From Adenophora triphylla var. japonica (taxonomy: Eukaryota; Streptophyta; Magnoliopsida; Asterales; Campanulaceae): a stretch of 64,000 nucleotides of DNA. Positions 31,262 to 42,365 of the stretch are shown piece by piece. Every line of letters starts with the position of its first letter. Positions within the stretch are counted from its first letter, which is position 1. Where the stretch lies: contig JAFEMH010000732.1 of NCBI GenBank assembly GCA_022495995.1, forward strand, positions 62,001-126,000, in the 5' to 3' direction. The translations under genes and the position numbers were made by a program. The notes beneath the pieces were generated by a model. It did not search any database. It saw only the letters and a list, made by a program, of their open reading frames with translations, and was not told the DNA's origin.

Positions 31262-33098
31262 ATGGGAAGAAAGAAGGTAAGTATAATCGAAAGCGACGAA
31301 AGTTTGCCCGAGGGTTTCATGACCCAAAATTTGTTGAAAGAACCCGATAATGAAAAATGTTTGATTTCTGAGGCTGATTTGGAATCTATTAAGAAAAATC
31401 ATGCATTTCCGACCGAAACTGTTTTCTTTACTCACCCCGACTTGACCTCTGAATGCTATTCCCCTGAATGGGTGTGCTTCCCCGAATATCCCTTCGTTAT
31501 TGGCCTAAAATTCCCTTTCCCGGACTTAATTACTAGGTTTTTACCTCCGCAAAACTCAACTATGCCCAAATTATGCCTCAAGGCTGGAGGTGCTTACAAA
31601 CCCTAGTTAGGTTGAATGAGGAAACTGGGTTGAATGTTGGTTTAGAAGAGTTTGCCTATACTACGGATATAAGGGGTTTTGGCCTCGGGAGGTTTTGTTT
31701 TAGGGTTAAGACTGGTGGTGACCCTATTTTGAATTCCAACAATGATCTCGCTGATAGAGGATGGAGAAACAAGTTTTTCTTCGCTAGAAAGGATAGCTTA
31801 GGTCAAGAGGCGGGTGTTATTTCGAAGTGGAGGTCTCAAGGTAGGGAAATTTCCTTTGATTTCACATATTTAAAAATCTTTGCACACTTAGTCTTAACCA
31901 ACTTGAATGTTCCTCTGTAGAAGTTGCCAAATTGAGCGTGATTTTCCCAAAGCAAGAAGGGACGGAAGAAAACGTGAAAAAGATTTATGAGTTGGATCCT
32001 TTCAAGTTAGGTCTTTCAAAGCATTCCCTGTCCTATTTTCTACAGAGAGGGTTGAAGGTGTGGAGGGAGAAGAAGGTAATCCTGAAGAATCTCTGCCAGG
32101 CTCTAACAAGATGTCCACAGGTTCAATTATCATCTTAAAGTTTTGCCTATCTTCAATCTGTTCTAATCCTTCAAGTTGTTCTAATTTTATACCCTTTATT
32201 GCAGCTACTCGTTCCAAGACCACCGTGAGTGCTGCAGACCTACTTGCTGAAGCTAAGGCAAAGAGAACTGCGAAGAGAGATAGCAAGCCCCCAACCCCCA
32301 AGTCTATGGTATCTAGCTCTGAGGTGAATGCATCCAAGAAGAAGGATGAAGCAAAGAAGAGAAAACTGACGGAGGCCGAGGCCACAGATGCAGGTGATGT
32401 TTTGAATATGGAGAAATCGAGAGAGAAGTTCCGTGTTGTGATGACAGAATTTGTTGATAAGGTAAAATAGGGAAATGTTGATCCTTATACCAAAGATTTT
32501 ATAAAGCACTAACATTTCTTTCACACAGGTTTCGGAGATTATGAGTCCTATTATGGACCAAGTCAATATTTTGAAGATCAAGGCTGCTAGATGTAGTTGT
32601 GAAGCCGAGGAATCAAAGAAATTGGCCAACATAAGTGCTGGGGAAGTGGAGAGATTGAAGAAAGAGGCAAAAACACATGCTGGTGAGGTGGAGTATTTGA
32701 AGAAAGCCATTGAGACTTTAAGAGAGGAGTTAGCAGTTGTTAGTGCTGAGAATGTGAAGGAGAATGAAGCTCATTTGAAGGAGCTTGACGCAGCAAAAGG
32801 AGATTTCAAGTTTAATGCCACCAAGGCAGTGTTGGAGACCAGAATTCAACTTATGGAGGAGTTCAAAATGGGCTAGCTCCAAGTTAGGATTTAGAGGAGG
32901 AGAAGAGAACTCTGGAAGATTTCATTGGTGAACCAGCAGATGGGGAGGAGGTGAACTCACCGGCCCTTGAAACTCTTGACAAACCAGTTGAGGATGTTAA
33001 TAAAGCTTTGAGTACCATAGTGGTAGCTCAAGTTGAAGAAAATGATCAAGGGAAGGAGTCAACTACACCACCGGCGGCAGCGGGCCAAAATGTTTGAA
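31262..33098 (+). pseudogene. Opposite-strand accessory ORF (putative gypsy-type transposon protein)
   Basis: The ATG at 31262 (MGRKKVSIIESDESLPEGF) opens a protein-like region: FPEYPFVIGLKFPFPDLITRF, a conserved block with WRNKFFFAR, then a basic region and a coiled coil (31932-32876, EVERLKKEAKTHAGEVEYLKK), then an acidic tail ending QNV at 33097. It resembles the plant 'putative gypsy type transposon' family (PF04195, from memory). Introns are likely at about 32120-32205 (CAG|GTTCAATT..TTGCAG|CTACTC) and 32462-32528 (AAG|GTAAAATAG..CACAG|GTTTCG). A frameshift near 31560-31600 and stops at 31918 and 32873 disable it. Confidence 0.65.
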
Positions 33099-33554
33099 AA
33101 ATGTTTTAAGTAGTTTGGATGGAAGGACAAAAACAATTTCTTTTTCTGTTTATTTGGTTATGTAATGGCTCATAAGAGTCTAAACAATTTATTTGGGGGT
33201 ACTAGGTTGGTCTAGTACTCCAAGCTTTCGTAGGTTTTAAGGGATTGGTTGGCTTATCCAACTTGTCCTTCAGTTGCAAAATCTTTTGGGAACATTTCAA
33301 AGTTTATAGAAGTATTTTAGGCTTTTCAGAAATACTTGCTTGTTCATTAGATAACATGTTGATGTTATAAATAGTAGGTAACATGTCAATGTCACAACCA
33401 ATAGTCACAACTTGAATAAGTGTGAAATCGTGCGCACGGGCGAAGGTGTCAAAACCTTAATTCTTTAGAAAAGATGTAAATCTTTTAACCATAAGTAATA
33501 TGTACCTTTGTTCAGAGGTAAAACCGTTTAAAGAGACAGAACAAGTATCAGCCG

Positions 33555-33765
33555 TCCTGGCGTGTCAACATGTTCCATCCCTCTCCAGCTAAAGTTTCAA
33601 CATGTTGGAGCCGTACTGGCGTGTTAACATGTTGAACTTTTCTTTCTCAGGTTCAAACATGTCAGAGCCGTACTGGCGTGTTAACATGTTTGACCTGCTC
33701 CAATTTAGGTCTCAACATGTTGGAGCCGTATTGGCGTGTTTAACATGTTGAGCCTACTCCGCTTG
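33555..33765. repeat. ~62-bp tandem repeat in the Tat-type element
   Basis: Four units of TCAACATGTTGGAGCCGTAC, then TGGCGTGTTAACATGTT, with variable spacers. Each unit has ACATGT palindromes at both ends. Tandem repeats between pol and the 3' LTR are common in Tat elements. Confidence 0.85.
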
Positions 33766-33806
33766 TTCAAGTTGCATACCTTGAAAAACAAATTCATGTT
33801 AGGATT

Positions 33807-33829
33807 GGGTGTTAGCGTAGCTAACACCC
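33807..33829. repeat. Perfect 10-bp-stem hairpin
   Basis: GGGTGTTAGC and GCTAACACCC flank a 3-base loop (GTA). It sits between the tandem repeats and the integrase end of the Tat-type element, where transcripts from the two strands would converge. Confidence 0.8.
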
Positions 33830-34061
33830 CTCCGATGCTTAAGTTAGTAAGGATTTCTAATATAATTGAAAATTGAAATACACGAATGAACTTGGCACAA
33901 ATTAAATCATACCTGAGAAGTCTAGTTGTTAACAACTTAACTTACATAAAATAAAGCATTAAATGAATGGCATTCCAACTCCTAGGGACCCTATCTCTAC
34001 TTGGGGTTGACAGCCAATATGCCCCTTTGCCAGCTTCAGCATCGATGAGATATGGTCCCTC

Positions 34062-34984
34062 TCACTTGGGAGCTAATTTACCTGCATTCAGTTCTCTTGT
34101 ATTTTGAAATACTTTTCTCAAAACTAAATCACCAACCTGGAATCTTCTTATTCTGACGTTCTTGTTGTAAGATCTAGCAATCCGTTGTTGATAGGCTGCC
34201 ATCCTTATCTTGGCTAAATCCCTGATCTCATCAATTGTATCTAAATCTTGGGTTAGCAAGAGATTATTTTCATCTTGAGTTAATAAACCATACCTTGCTG
34301 TTGGGATTGTCACTTCGACCGGGATTACAGCTTCCGCTCCAAATACCAAGGAATACCTGTGGCCCCTTTTGTAGTGGTCCTGTCTGCCCAAAGTACAAGT
34401 GGTAACTCTTCAGCCCACTTTCCTTTCTTTTGATCTAGGCGCTTCTTCAAGTTGTTGACAATCAACTTGTTGCTTGATTCAGCTTGACCATTGGCTTGAG
34501 GCTGGACAGACGTGGACATGATCAACTTGATGCCCCATCGAGCACAAAAGTCTCTAGTCTTCTTACTTATGAATTGGGATCCATTATCACATATGATCTC
34601 TGATGGTACACCAAACCTGCTAATTATATTTTTCTTTAAAAATGAAATTACCTCCTTGTCTCTTACTTGCACATAGGCCTCTGCCTCAATCCATTTTGAG
34701 AAATAATCAGTCAATGCCAACATGAACACTTTGCCTCCGGGAGCCTTAGGCAACTTGCCCACAATATCCATGCCCCATTGCATGAAAGGCCAAGATGAGA
34801 CGATAGAGTGTAGAGGCTCTGCAGGTTGATGTAAGATGTTACTGTGTCTCTGGCAGGCATCACATTTCTGCACATAACTCATGGCATCTTGACGCATGGT
34901 TGGCCGTAATAGCAGTCTTGAGGGCCTTCGACACCAATGCTTTCCCACCAGAATGATTTCCACATATTCATTCATGTATTTCAC
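34062..34984 (-). pseudogene. Gypsy integrase, frameshifted
   Basis: The frame 34984-34325 contains the zinc-finger remnant (CDACQRH), and the catalytic core with MDIVGKLP (first Asp), CDNGSQF (second Asp) and NGQAESSNK (Glu), so the DDE triad is present. The frame shifts near 34330-34390 into 34391-34062, which continues with FGAEAVIPVE, common in Tat/Athila integrases, and the VGDLVLRKVF segment of the C-terminal domain. It would insert the element cDNA into the genome. The frameshift and truncated N-terminus make it inactive. Confidence 0.85.
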
Positions 34985-35861
34985 TTAGCACGAGCTCAAC
35001 TTGCTTATTGTCAATACATCTCAAATAGTGTCCTTCAAAAGACTTCTTAAACAAGACATTATCTATTAAAACAAAAGTTGAAGTACGCATTTTAAAAGAT
35101 CTATCATTCTTAATATCAGGTGGAATAGTTCCAAGTAGAAGGAACTCAATTATAGGTTGGGTCCAAGATGAACTTGTATCTTGTGCCCCATTAGATTGAG
35201 TAATTTCTTGAGTTTCCTCTACTTGGTCTATTTCCAGGTACTTAACATAAATAATGGGAATATTAGTATGCAACATAGACTTGCAAGTTGAACCCAAGTT
35301 GGCCAATGCGTCCGCTTCTGTATTTTCTTCCCTAGCGACCTGTTCCAAAGAGAATGACAGGAATTTTGAAGCTAAAGCTTTAACATGTTGGAGATACAGA
35401 GTCATCTTGGAATTTTTCGCCATATAACTGCCATTGAAATGGTTAGCGAGCAATTGAGAATCAACATATACATTTATATGAGTGATATTTAAACTTAAAG
35501 CTGTAGTTAAACCCATGATTAAAGCCTCATATTCAGCTTCATTATTCGTCGCATAGAAATCACAAGATACGGCTTGAGGTATGATATCACCTTGAGGGGA
35601 TTTCAGAACTATTCCCAAGCCAATTCCTTTGGAATTTGAAGCTCCATATGTAAACATTGTCCAAAATCTAGGAACTATTTTACCTTCAAGCTGTTGTACT
35701 TCCAGTTCTACCTCGGGCTGCAAACTTGGACTAAAATCTGCTACAAAATTGGCTAGGGCCTGAGATTTGATAGCTGTCCTTGGCTCATATGAAATGTCGT
35801 ATGTGCTCAACTTGACCGACCACTTGGCCAATCTGCCTGACATCTCTCGAGTTCTCAACAC
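34968..35861 (-). pseudogene. Gypsy second RNase H-like domain
   Basis: It begins with the link after the first RNase H (LAKWSVKLSTYDISYEPR, then ALANFVADF), followed by a second RNase H-like fold: FTYGASNSKGIGLGIVL, NNEAEYEALIMGL, VYVDSQLLANHFNG and REENTEADALANLGS. This extra domain is diagnostic of Tat-lineage elements. The first catalytic position, normally Asp in a VDGASN motif, is Tyr here (FTYGASN). The Glu, second Asp and last Asp remain. It would degrade RNA in RNA:DNA hybrids if intact. Confidence 0.8.
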
Positions 35862-36005
35862 ATTTCTCTCGGGATAGTTAGTTCTAACAGCTTATAGAAT
35901 GTGTTTCAAAATAATGATGCAGTTTTATAGCAGTAGTAGTTAAGGCTAAAATTAACTTTTCAAGATGAGAGTACCTCGTTTCAGCATCTAGTTAAGACTT
36001 ACTTA

Positions 36006-37105
36006 TTAATAAACATGATGCTGTTCACCTTGAATTTCTTTCACCAACACTGCACTAACTGCATTCTCAGATACAGCTAAATATAAATAAAGGTGCTCAC
36101 CACGTTCTGGTTTGGCAAGTAGGGGTGCCATCATCAAGTATTCTTTGAGTTGTTTAAAAGCTGCCTCATGTTGGTCAGTCCATTGGAAGAGTTTGTTCTT
36201 TCTTAGCACTTCGTAGAATAACCTGCACTTATCAGATGATTTAGATATAAATCTATTTAGGGCAGCTACTCTACCTGTTAACCTTTGGACGTCTTTGATA
36301 TTTTTAGGAGATTCCAAGTTGAGAATAGCTTTGATCTGTTCGGGACTGGCTTCAATTCCTCTCTTAGTCACCATATAGCCCAAGAATTTTCCTGCTTTGA
36401 CACCAAAATTGCACTTTGCCGGATTAAGCTTCATGTTGAAAGCTTTCAAGATGTTGAACGCCTCAGCAAGATGCTCCACGTGATCTTCAATATGCTTGGA
36501 TTTTACCACCATATCATCTATGTAGACTTCCATCGTCTTGCCAAGTTGATCTTTGAACATCTTGTTCACCGTCTACGATAAGTTGCCCTGCATTTTTAAG
36601 ACCAAACGGCATAGCAATATAACAATATATACCTTCCGGAGTCATAAATGCCGTATCCTCTTGATCCGAAGGCTCCATTTGAATTTGTCAAAACACGAGG
36701 ACGCATCCATGAATGTCAAAATATCGTGGCCAGCTGTCTCATCAACTAGAGAATCAATATGAGGGAGAGGGAATGGATCTTTCGGGCAGGCCTTGTTCAA
36801 GTCTGTGAAGTCCACGCATACTCGCCACTTGCCGTTCCTCTTTTCTACCACCACAACATTAGCTAACCACCTTGGGTATTGAACTTCCCTAATCATCTTG
36901 GACTTCAAAAGCCTCTCAACTTCATCCTTTATGATCTGGTTCCGCTCCTGGGCAAACTTTCTCCTTTTCTGGTGGACAGGACGGATGGTTGGATCAATGT
37001 TCAACCTGTGAGTAATGATGTCCTTGCTTATTCCTGTCATATCCTCATGTTTCCACGCAAAACAACATTTCTGACTCTTCAATAAAAGTCCTACAATTCT
37101 CAAAT
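36006..37105 (-). pseudogene. Gypsy reverse transcriptase and first RNase H, frameshifted
   Basis: The upstream frame (to 36642) holds the RT start: KRRKFAQERNQIIKDEVERL, VVVEKRNGKWRVCVDFTDLN, CPKDPFPLPHID and FMDASS with the first catalytic Asp. The next frame (36569-36006) holds the YIDDMVVKSK box, then FLGYMVTKRGIEASPEQI, the thumb, and LFQWTDQHEAAFKQLK followed by the start of RNase H. A frameshift between about 36570 and 36690 separates the parts, and the frame ends at 36006 before the RNase H catalytic core. The N-terminal edge at about 37105 abuts a CAA repeat. Confidence 0.88.
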
Positions 37106-37111
37106 ACATAC

Positions 37112-37869
37112 CGGCCTTCAACAACAACAACAACAACAACAACAAAAACAATTAACAACAACAAGAGAGGATAGTGCCAAATCAAAGTTCTTCTACAATT
37201 CTCTATTACTTACAAATAATCCTAATCTGTCCGATCTTTGAACATCAAATCAACCTTCCTCCATGACCCAACTCCGAGCTACCCACAATAAGCTACACTT
37301 TTCTTTGGAAGGCTCCAGTCATCAAATCCTCTAGAAAACATAACAACTTGCAAAGTGAGTGATGAATGTGTGGTCATGGGAATCTTTTTTCCAATGTGGG
37401 AATGCTGGCGTTTGCTAAACTAAAAGACAAGGTTTGGACCATCGTTAAAAGCAGCTCCGATAATTTTGTTGATGTAATTTACTTCAACGACAGTTTTTCA
37501 ACATCAACAATGATGGGCCCCTCTTTTTTGTGACATTGACGACGGAACCCCAAAATCTTTCGAAATAGCCTCCGTTGAAACAGAAATATGGGTTGAAAAG
37601 TTTCTTGTGGAGGTTTCAGGTGATTTATTTCTTGTTTTACGCAAATTTGGTTCAAGGGTAAAGAGAACTGTACCTATGGTCTCCAGAGTTTATCCTAGAA
37701 ATGGAATGTAAAGGCTAGAGTAGGAATAAAAAAGAGCGTAATTTGGGAAACATGTCAGTAATGCCGAGTTCTTCCTCTGTTTCTTTAGAGGCACCGGGGA
37801 TTAAAAAAGGATACTTTAGCAAAGGGATCCTAGTTATGAATGGACAGAGATCAAAGAAACCTTGTGAGT
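37112..37869. other. Unassigned sequence right of the Tat-type element
   Basis: It starts with (CAA)n at 37115-37165. No gene or element was recognised in the rest. A 73-codon frame (37743-37964) overlaps the start of block C and is probably chance, or a remnant of the ancestral exon in another frame. Confidence 0.4.
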
Positions 37870-38122
37870 TTTCATGGGGCAATTATTTGGGTTGTCGCAG
37901 GTTTAAAGCTTCTGACATACCCAAAATTTTATTTGTCAGTGACTCAAGTTTCATATCTGATTGAGACTTTGTACGACTCACATTGTTCCAAAACAAAATT
38001 CATAGAAAATTTATATACAGAAAATTCCCTGAAAACTTTGAAGCTATGGAAGAATTTCGCATTCAAACTGAAAAATGTAAGAAAAAACAGATCTGAATTT
38101 GGTAAGTGAAAGATCTAGAGTT

Positions 38123-38123
38123 T

Positions 38124-38194
<71 letters not shown>

Positions 38195-38219
38195 GAGAGA
38201 GAGAGAGAGAGAGAGAGAG
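38123..38219 (+). repeat. Compound GT/GA microsatellite
   Basis: (GT) about 14 units, then (GA) about 35 units with one interruption. The same position in block A (about 90-150) and block B (9015-9042) has shorter versions. Confidence 0.95.
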
Positions 38220-39242
38220 CTCCGTCGGAAGGCCACTAGTCCAGTGTTGGAGTTTTCTCAAATGGAAAAAAGAAAGAAAGAAAGGAGATATATGGTAAGC
38301 TTCTTAAATGGACGTGGTACCCATTTAAGAATTGGTGGGAAGAAACTTAAAGGAGAGGCCACTGAATTTATAAGCAAGATGATTGTTCACAAGTCCTTAG
38401 TCCTTGCATATTCTTTACTTTGACAAGTCCCCCGAGGATTATATTATACTAAAATGAACCAACAAGATTATTAAATTTCATTCAAACAATATAATGTCCA
38501 CGACTAATAAGTACATGATGATCCATATTAGATTATAACTCTATATAGCTAGATAGGGCATAACTAGCAAAGAAAATTAATGTTTAGGATTGAACGGGTA
38601 GTGTGGTAGCTAGCGTAAAATCAAAGCTTTCTAATTTTGTCGGTGAATATATAAGAGAACGTCACGCTTGGTTTATGCTGATTTGTACACGTAAATGTTG
38701 TAATAACATAATTAATCTTGTTGTTAGAGTCTTCTAATTAATAACCTCATAAATAGATACTCTTTCGTACATCTTAAGTAAATTTCTTTAAAAAATGAAG
38801 ATTTAGTTGATTAAAATAAATATATAATTATTGGAACGAGAACCCGTATTATTAGGTTCTGAATAAGGAAACACTGCACAAGTAATTAATAGAAAATACA
38901 TACTCATATGCATACAACAATGTATAAAATGGGCATAACTCTTGAGCAGCATGTTTCTTTTATGACAATGTATAAAATGGGCATGGCTCCTTTATAGCAG
39001 TCAGTCAAGGGTTGTAAAAGAATTTAGTAAAGTAGAAGTACAATAGCAACTATTTGTATAAATTTGTTTACTTATCTGCAAAAGGTCACCAATGAAAGTT
39101 ACTTTTACAAATAAGTTGAGATATGAAAAATCTTGACTGAATATAACAAAAGTTTTTATTTTTTTGTAATCTCACGGTCAAAACTCGCAAGGATTTTATG
39201 CACATTTGACCAAGATATTATTTTCTCAACCCAAAATGAATA

Positions 39243-39510
39243 CTCCCTCTGTATCATTCGAAAAAAGACAAATTTCTATTTTGTATATCTAATTTAAAAA
39301 GACACACACCCAAAATAGAAATTTTTGTATACTTTTTTTAATTCATGTGATTCACTTATCATACTTACAATAAATATCAATTTACTATTTCTATCCCACT
39401 TTCTCTTTCCTACCTCACTTTTTCTACTCACAACACTTACTACACTATACACTTTTCTTAATTCCCGTGCAAGACTAACTTTGTGTCTTTTAGGACGGAA
39501 CGAAGGAATC
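39243..39510. mobile_element. Stowaway-like MITE in block C
   Basis: It begins after TA with CTCCCTCTGTATCATTCG and ends with CGGAACGAAGGAATC. It is orthologous to the copies at 1777 and 43414, and closest to the canonical CTCCCTC start. Confidence 0.7.
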
Positions 39511-40389
39511 ATTTAATTTTATCTTATTTTCCTTTTGTCCAAAAATAAATGTTCAATTTATAGTGATCAGTTAATATAATTAAGCCTCTTAACCATCAAC
39601 TAAGAATTTTGTTCCTACAATTATTCTACTAACATTAAGAGAACTTTTGAACTTGTGTATACAATCTACTAATTGTAATTCAATTTGATGTCCTTATTTA
39701 AAATTAATATTTACGGACAAAGTTGTTATATTTTAAGAAGATAGACATTCATATGGATTTATTTTTTAAATATATTTATTTTTGGGATGGAGAAATTAGT
39801 ATTTTTAATGATTTGAAAAGTACATAATTTTTATTTTTGGTTAAAACACAATTAAATTGATGATAAATTAAAATACAACTATTTTTTCGTAACCAGAATA
39901 ATTGTTGACGATTAATTAAAGCAAGGTTAAAGTTGTTGTAACTGAAAAAGAAAATTTAAAGTGGTTGTTGGGTTAAGGCTAATACCAAAAGAATGTCATA
40001 AACCTCGTGACTTTTTTTCTTGATGTGGGAGCCAAAGAAACCTAACACACTTCAACAACGGGAATCTATTTTAAAATTCGAGAACGATGCTTATAGCACA
40101 AGTTCCCTACTTATTGCCCCTATCCCATTTAAAAATTGATTATACTTCAATTAATTTTGAATTAATTTATTTAATTGTATGAAAAAAAACTATGATCATA
40201 TATCTATAATTTTGTACACCTAATTACTGTCATAATAAGTGCATACTTCTACAGATAGAAGAGTCATCAACACAAAGCTAAAGTGTTCACTAGAGGATGT
40301 CTAGAGTTTTCAAGATGACAAATTCAAAATGTATAAAATATACATGACTCATGAACAGAGTTCACCTAACGACCTTTTAATTTCAATCT

Positions 40390-40716
40390 TTGGATCATTT
40401 CTTTAATTCTCTAATCCTACGGCTGATGGAGAGCGGTTTATATTTTCCCTTAGACCTCTTTTTGTTTCCTGTGGTCGATTTCTTCTCCCGAATGCACTCT
40501 GTCAGGATGAAGGTGTTGAGACGCTTTCTCTGTCATCCTCTTCGAGTGAGTGAACAATATGGAAGCCAACCTAGTAGTGAGAGGAAGTCGCCTCCAGCCA
40601 AGCATAGACCCAGACAACCCTCTCTGACATCCCTTCCCATCTCGGCTTCAGATGATATTGCTAGCAGGCTAGGGCTTCAAGATTTTTGTTCACCACAGCC
40701 ACTGTCGCCGAAATAA
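40390..40716 (+). CDS. Hypothetical 108-aa ORF
   Basis: A single open frame in sequence absent from the other blocks. The first half is hydrophobic (GLYFPLDLFLFPVVDFF) and the second is basic and proline/serine-rich (SSERKSPPAKHRPRQPS, then PISASDDIASRLGLQDF). GC content is higher than its surroundings, which suggests a captured gene fragment or exon. No family recognised. It lies between block C and the 40754-40897 repeat, so it interrupts the ancestral order. Confidence 0.3.
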   Translation: MDHFFNSLILRLMESGLYFPLDLFLFPVVDFFSRMHSVRMKVLRRFLCHPLRVSEQYGSQPSSERKSPPAKHRPRQPSLTSLPISASDDIASRLGLQDFCSPQPLSPK

Positions 40717-41633
40717 AGAGAGTTTTTTTTTTTGTCTCGCTTTCTCTCCACAAAATGAATCTGTTTGAAAGCAATTGATCCAACTGCAACATCCTTCCCA
40801 TTAAGTTAGGGTTTATTTATTTGTAGTGTTTTCAAAGTAAAATTATGAATTAGGGTTTCACCATTTGAAGTTGTTAAAGATTTAATTTTCACATATCGAT
40901 ACGAGGAGATTTCTTTCTAGGTTTTGATTAATCTTGGTGTTCTTTAACTAATTTTTTTTCTCTTCCATTGTGCCTACTGTTATCTCATATTGGGATTTGA
41001 CAAACCTTGTCTATAATATATAAAGATCCTGGGCCACTCTCCTTAACACCAATTGGTTTTAAGGTGGAAACTTATACTTTAAGACCTACTTCTTCATTTC
41101 TTGTACCTCTAAGTTTCTTTAGCCTTATACACGTTATCTTCGGTCCCTCTATATAGATAAGTCTCTAACAACTTTACTTGGTCTCCACTTTTACACATAA
41201 ATGAGGATTTATGTGTAACTTCCTTTCCTTCATCATTTGTCACGCCTTGTACAATTTTCATGACATGTTCAAACATAATTCCAACAAACTAATAGCACAC
41301 ATGTAAATAATTAACTATCATTTTGTAATTTATGAATAACATGTAGTAACTATCCTCATTTTCAAATGTCATCACATTGGCAACACATGAGGCAACACCA
41401 ATGACAACACTGCAGGTGTGGCAACACAGGAGACAACACCAATGGCAACACTGGCGTAACACTAATAATTGGGGTATACAGAACCTCATTGAAATGCTAT
41501 GAACAACAACCTTTTGATAATGCTACAGATTGCCCATAGCATATCTGATTGAGACTTTGTACAACTCGCATTGTTCCAAAACAAATTTCATAGAAAATTT
41601 ATAAACAGCATATTCCATGAAAACTCTAAAACA
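40717..41633. other. Intervening sequence before copy 2
   Basis: 40754-40897 is a diverged copy of 18968-19115. 41030-41160 (GGCCACTCTCC, CCAATTGGTTTTAAGG) is unassigned. 41375-41460 has irregular GGCAACACCAATG-type repeats. 41462-41633 is the left continuation of block A. It resembles 8805-8900 in block B and contains no complete gene. Confidence 0.5.
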
Positions 41634-41832
41634 ATGGAGGAATTTTGCATTAAAAACTGAAAAATGTAAGAAAAAACAGATCGGAATTTGGTAAGTGAAA
41701 GCTCTAGAGTGTAAGTGTTTGAGAGAGTGTGTTTGTGATTGAGACAGAGATAGATTAGTTGGACATAAGAGAGAGAGAGAGCTCCGTCGTAAGGCTACTA
41801 GTCCGGCCGGCCAGCGTTGGAGTTTTCTCTAA

Positions 41833-42365
41833 CGTAAAATCTAGGGAGAAACGCGTTTCTCCATAAGTTATGGAGAAACGGGTTACGGGTATCCAGAACC
41901 TTTTGAAAGGATATCCAGAAACTTTTTGTATTGGCCATGACCTTGTCCCATGGTTACTTCGGGATATCAGTCTCAAAGGTTCTGGATATCCAGAACCCTT
42001 TGAAAGGATATCCAGAAGCTTATGAAAATGATATCCAGAAACCTTCAAAATGATATCCAGAAACTTTCAAAATGTTTCTGGATATTCATTTGATGATTTC
42101 TGGATATACATTTGAAGGTTTCTGGATATCCAGAAACCTTCAATAAGCAATTTCTGGTCTTGGCCTTGGATTTGGCTTCAAATCTATTTTTTCTGGATAT
42201 CCGCCCAAAGGCTTCTGGATATCCGTTCCAAAGCTTCTGGATATCCAGAACCCTTTGAGACTGATATCCAGAAATTTGCTTCTGGTTATCAAACGTATAG
42301 CTTCTGGCTATTAAAACGCGTTTCTCCATAGTTATGGAGAAACGCGTTTCTCAGCAGACCTACTC
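41833..42365. mobile_element. Foldback MITE with 9-bp target duplication (copy 2)
   Basis: This is the duplicate of the element at 200, 533 bp long, with TTTCTCTAA at 41824-41832 and 42366-42374. Here the internal units read TTCTGGATATCCAGAA consistently, and only one odd site (CTTCGGGATATC near 41958) shows the kind of change that is frequent in copy 1. This copy is therefore the better representative of the insertion. Confidence 0.86.

Larger units (their letters stand above)
30410..37110 (-). mobile_element. Tat-type Ty3/Gypsy element, 5'-truncated
   Basis: Minus-strand order: RT, RNase H, a second RNase H-like domain, integrase, tandem repeats, an opposite-strand accessory ORF, a purine tract, and a 492-bp LTR at 30410-30901. 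A second RNase H after the usual RT-RNase H, and an antisense ORF between pol and the 3' LTR, are known for the Tat lineage (Retand/Ogre/Grande relatives). The element stops within the RT N-terminus at a CAA microsatellite (37115-37145). The 5' LTR, gag and protease are missing. All domains carry frameshifts or stops, so it is inactive. Confidence 0.8.
37870..40365 (+). repeat. Block C: diverged paralog of the duplicated unit
   Basis: 37870-37935 resembles 8750-8815 (block B). 38043-39978 follows 1-2509 without the foldback MITE. 39979-40080 follows 3941-4060 without the solo LTR. 40205-40365 follows 11480-11640. It is clearly more diverged than copy 1 is from copy 2, so it predates the large duplication and dates the insertions by presence or absence. 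Confidence 0.88.

Noticed and set aside
31136..32710. Minus-strand frames opposite the accessory ORF (31136-31435, 32002-32385, 32240-32710)
   Set aside because: Shadows of the plus-strand coding region, which has the protein-like pattern and splice signals.
38106..38423. 105-aa frame with ERERER repeats (also 9002-9301 and 50653-50946)
   Set aside because: Translation of a GT/GA microsatellite. Length varies between paralogs and no conserved protein follows.
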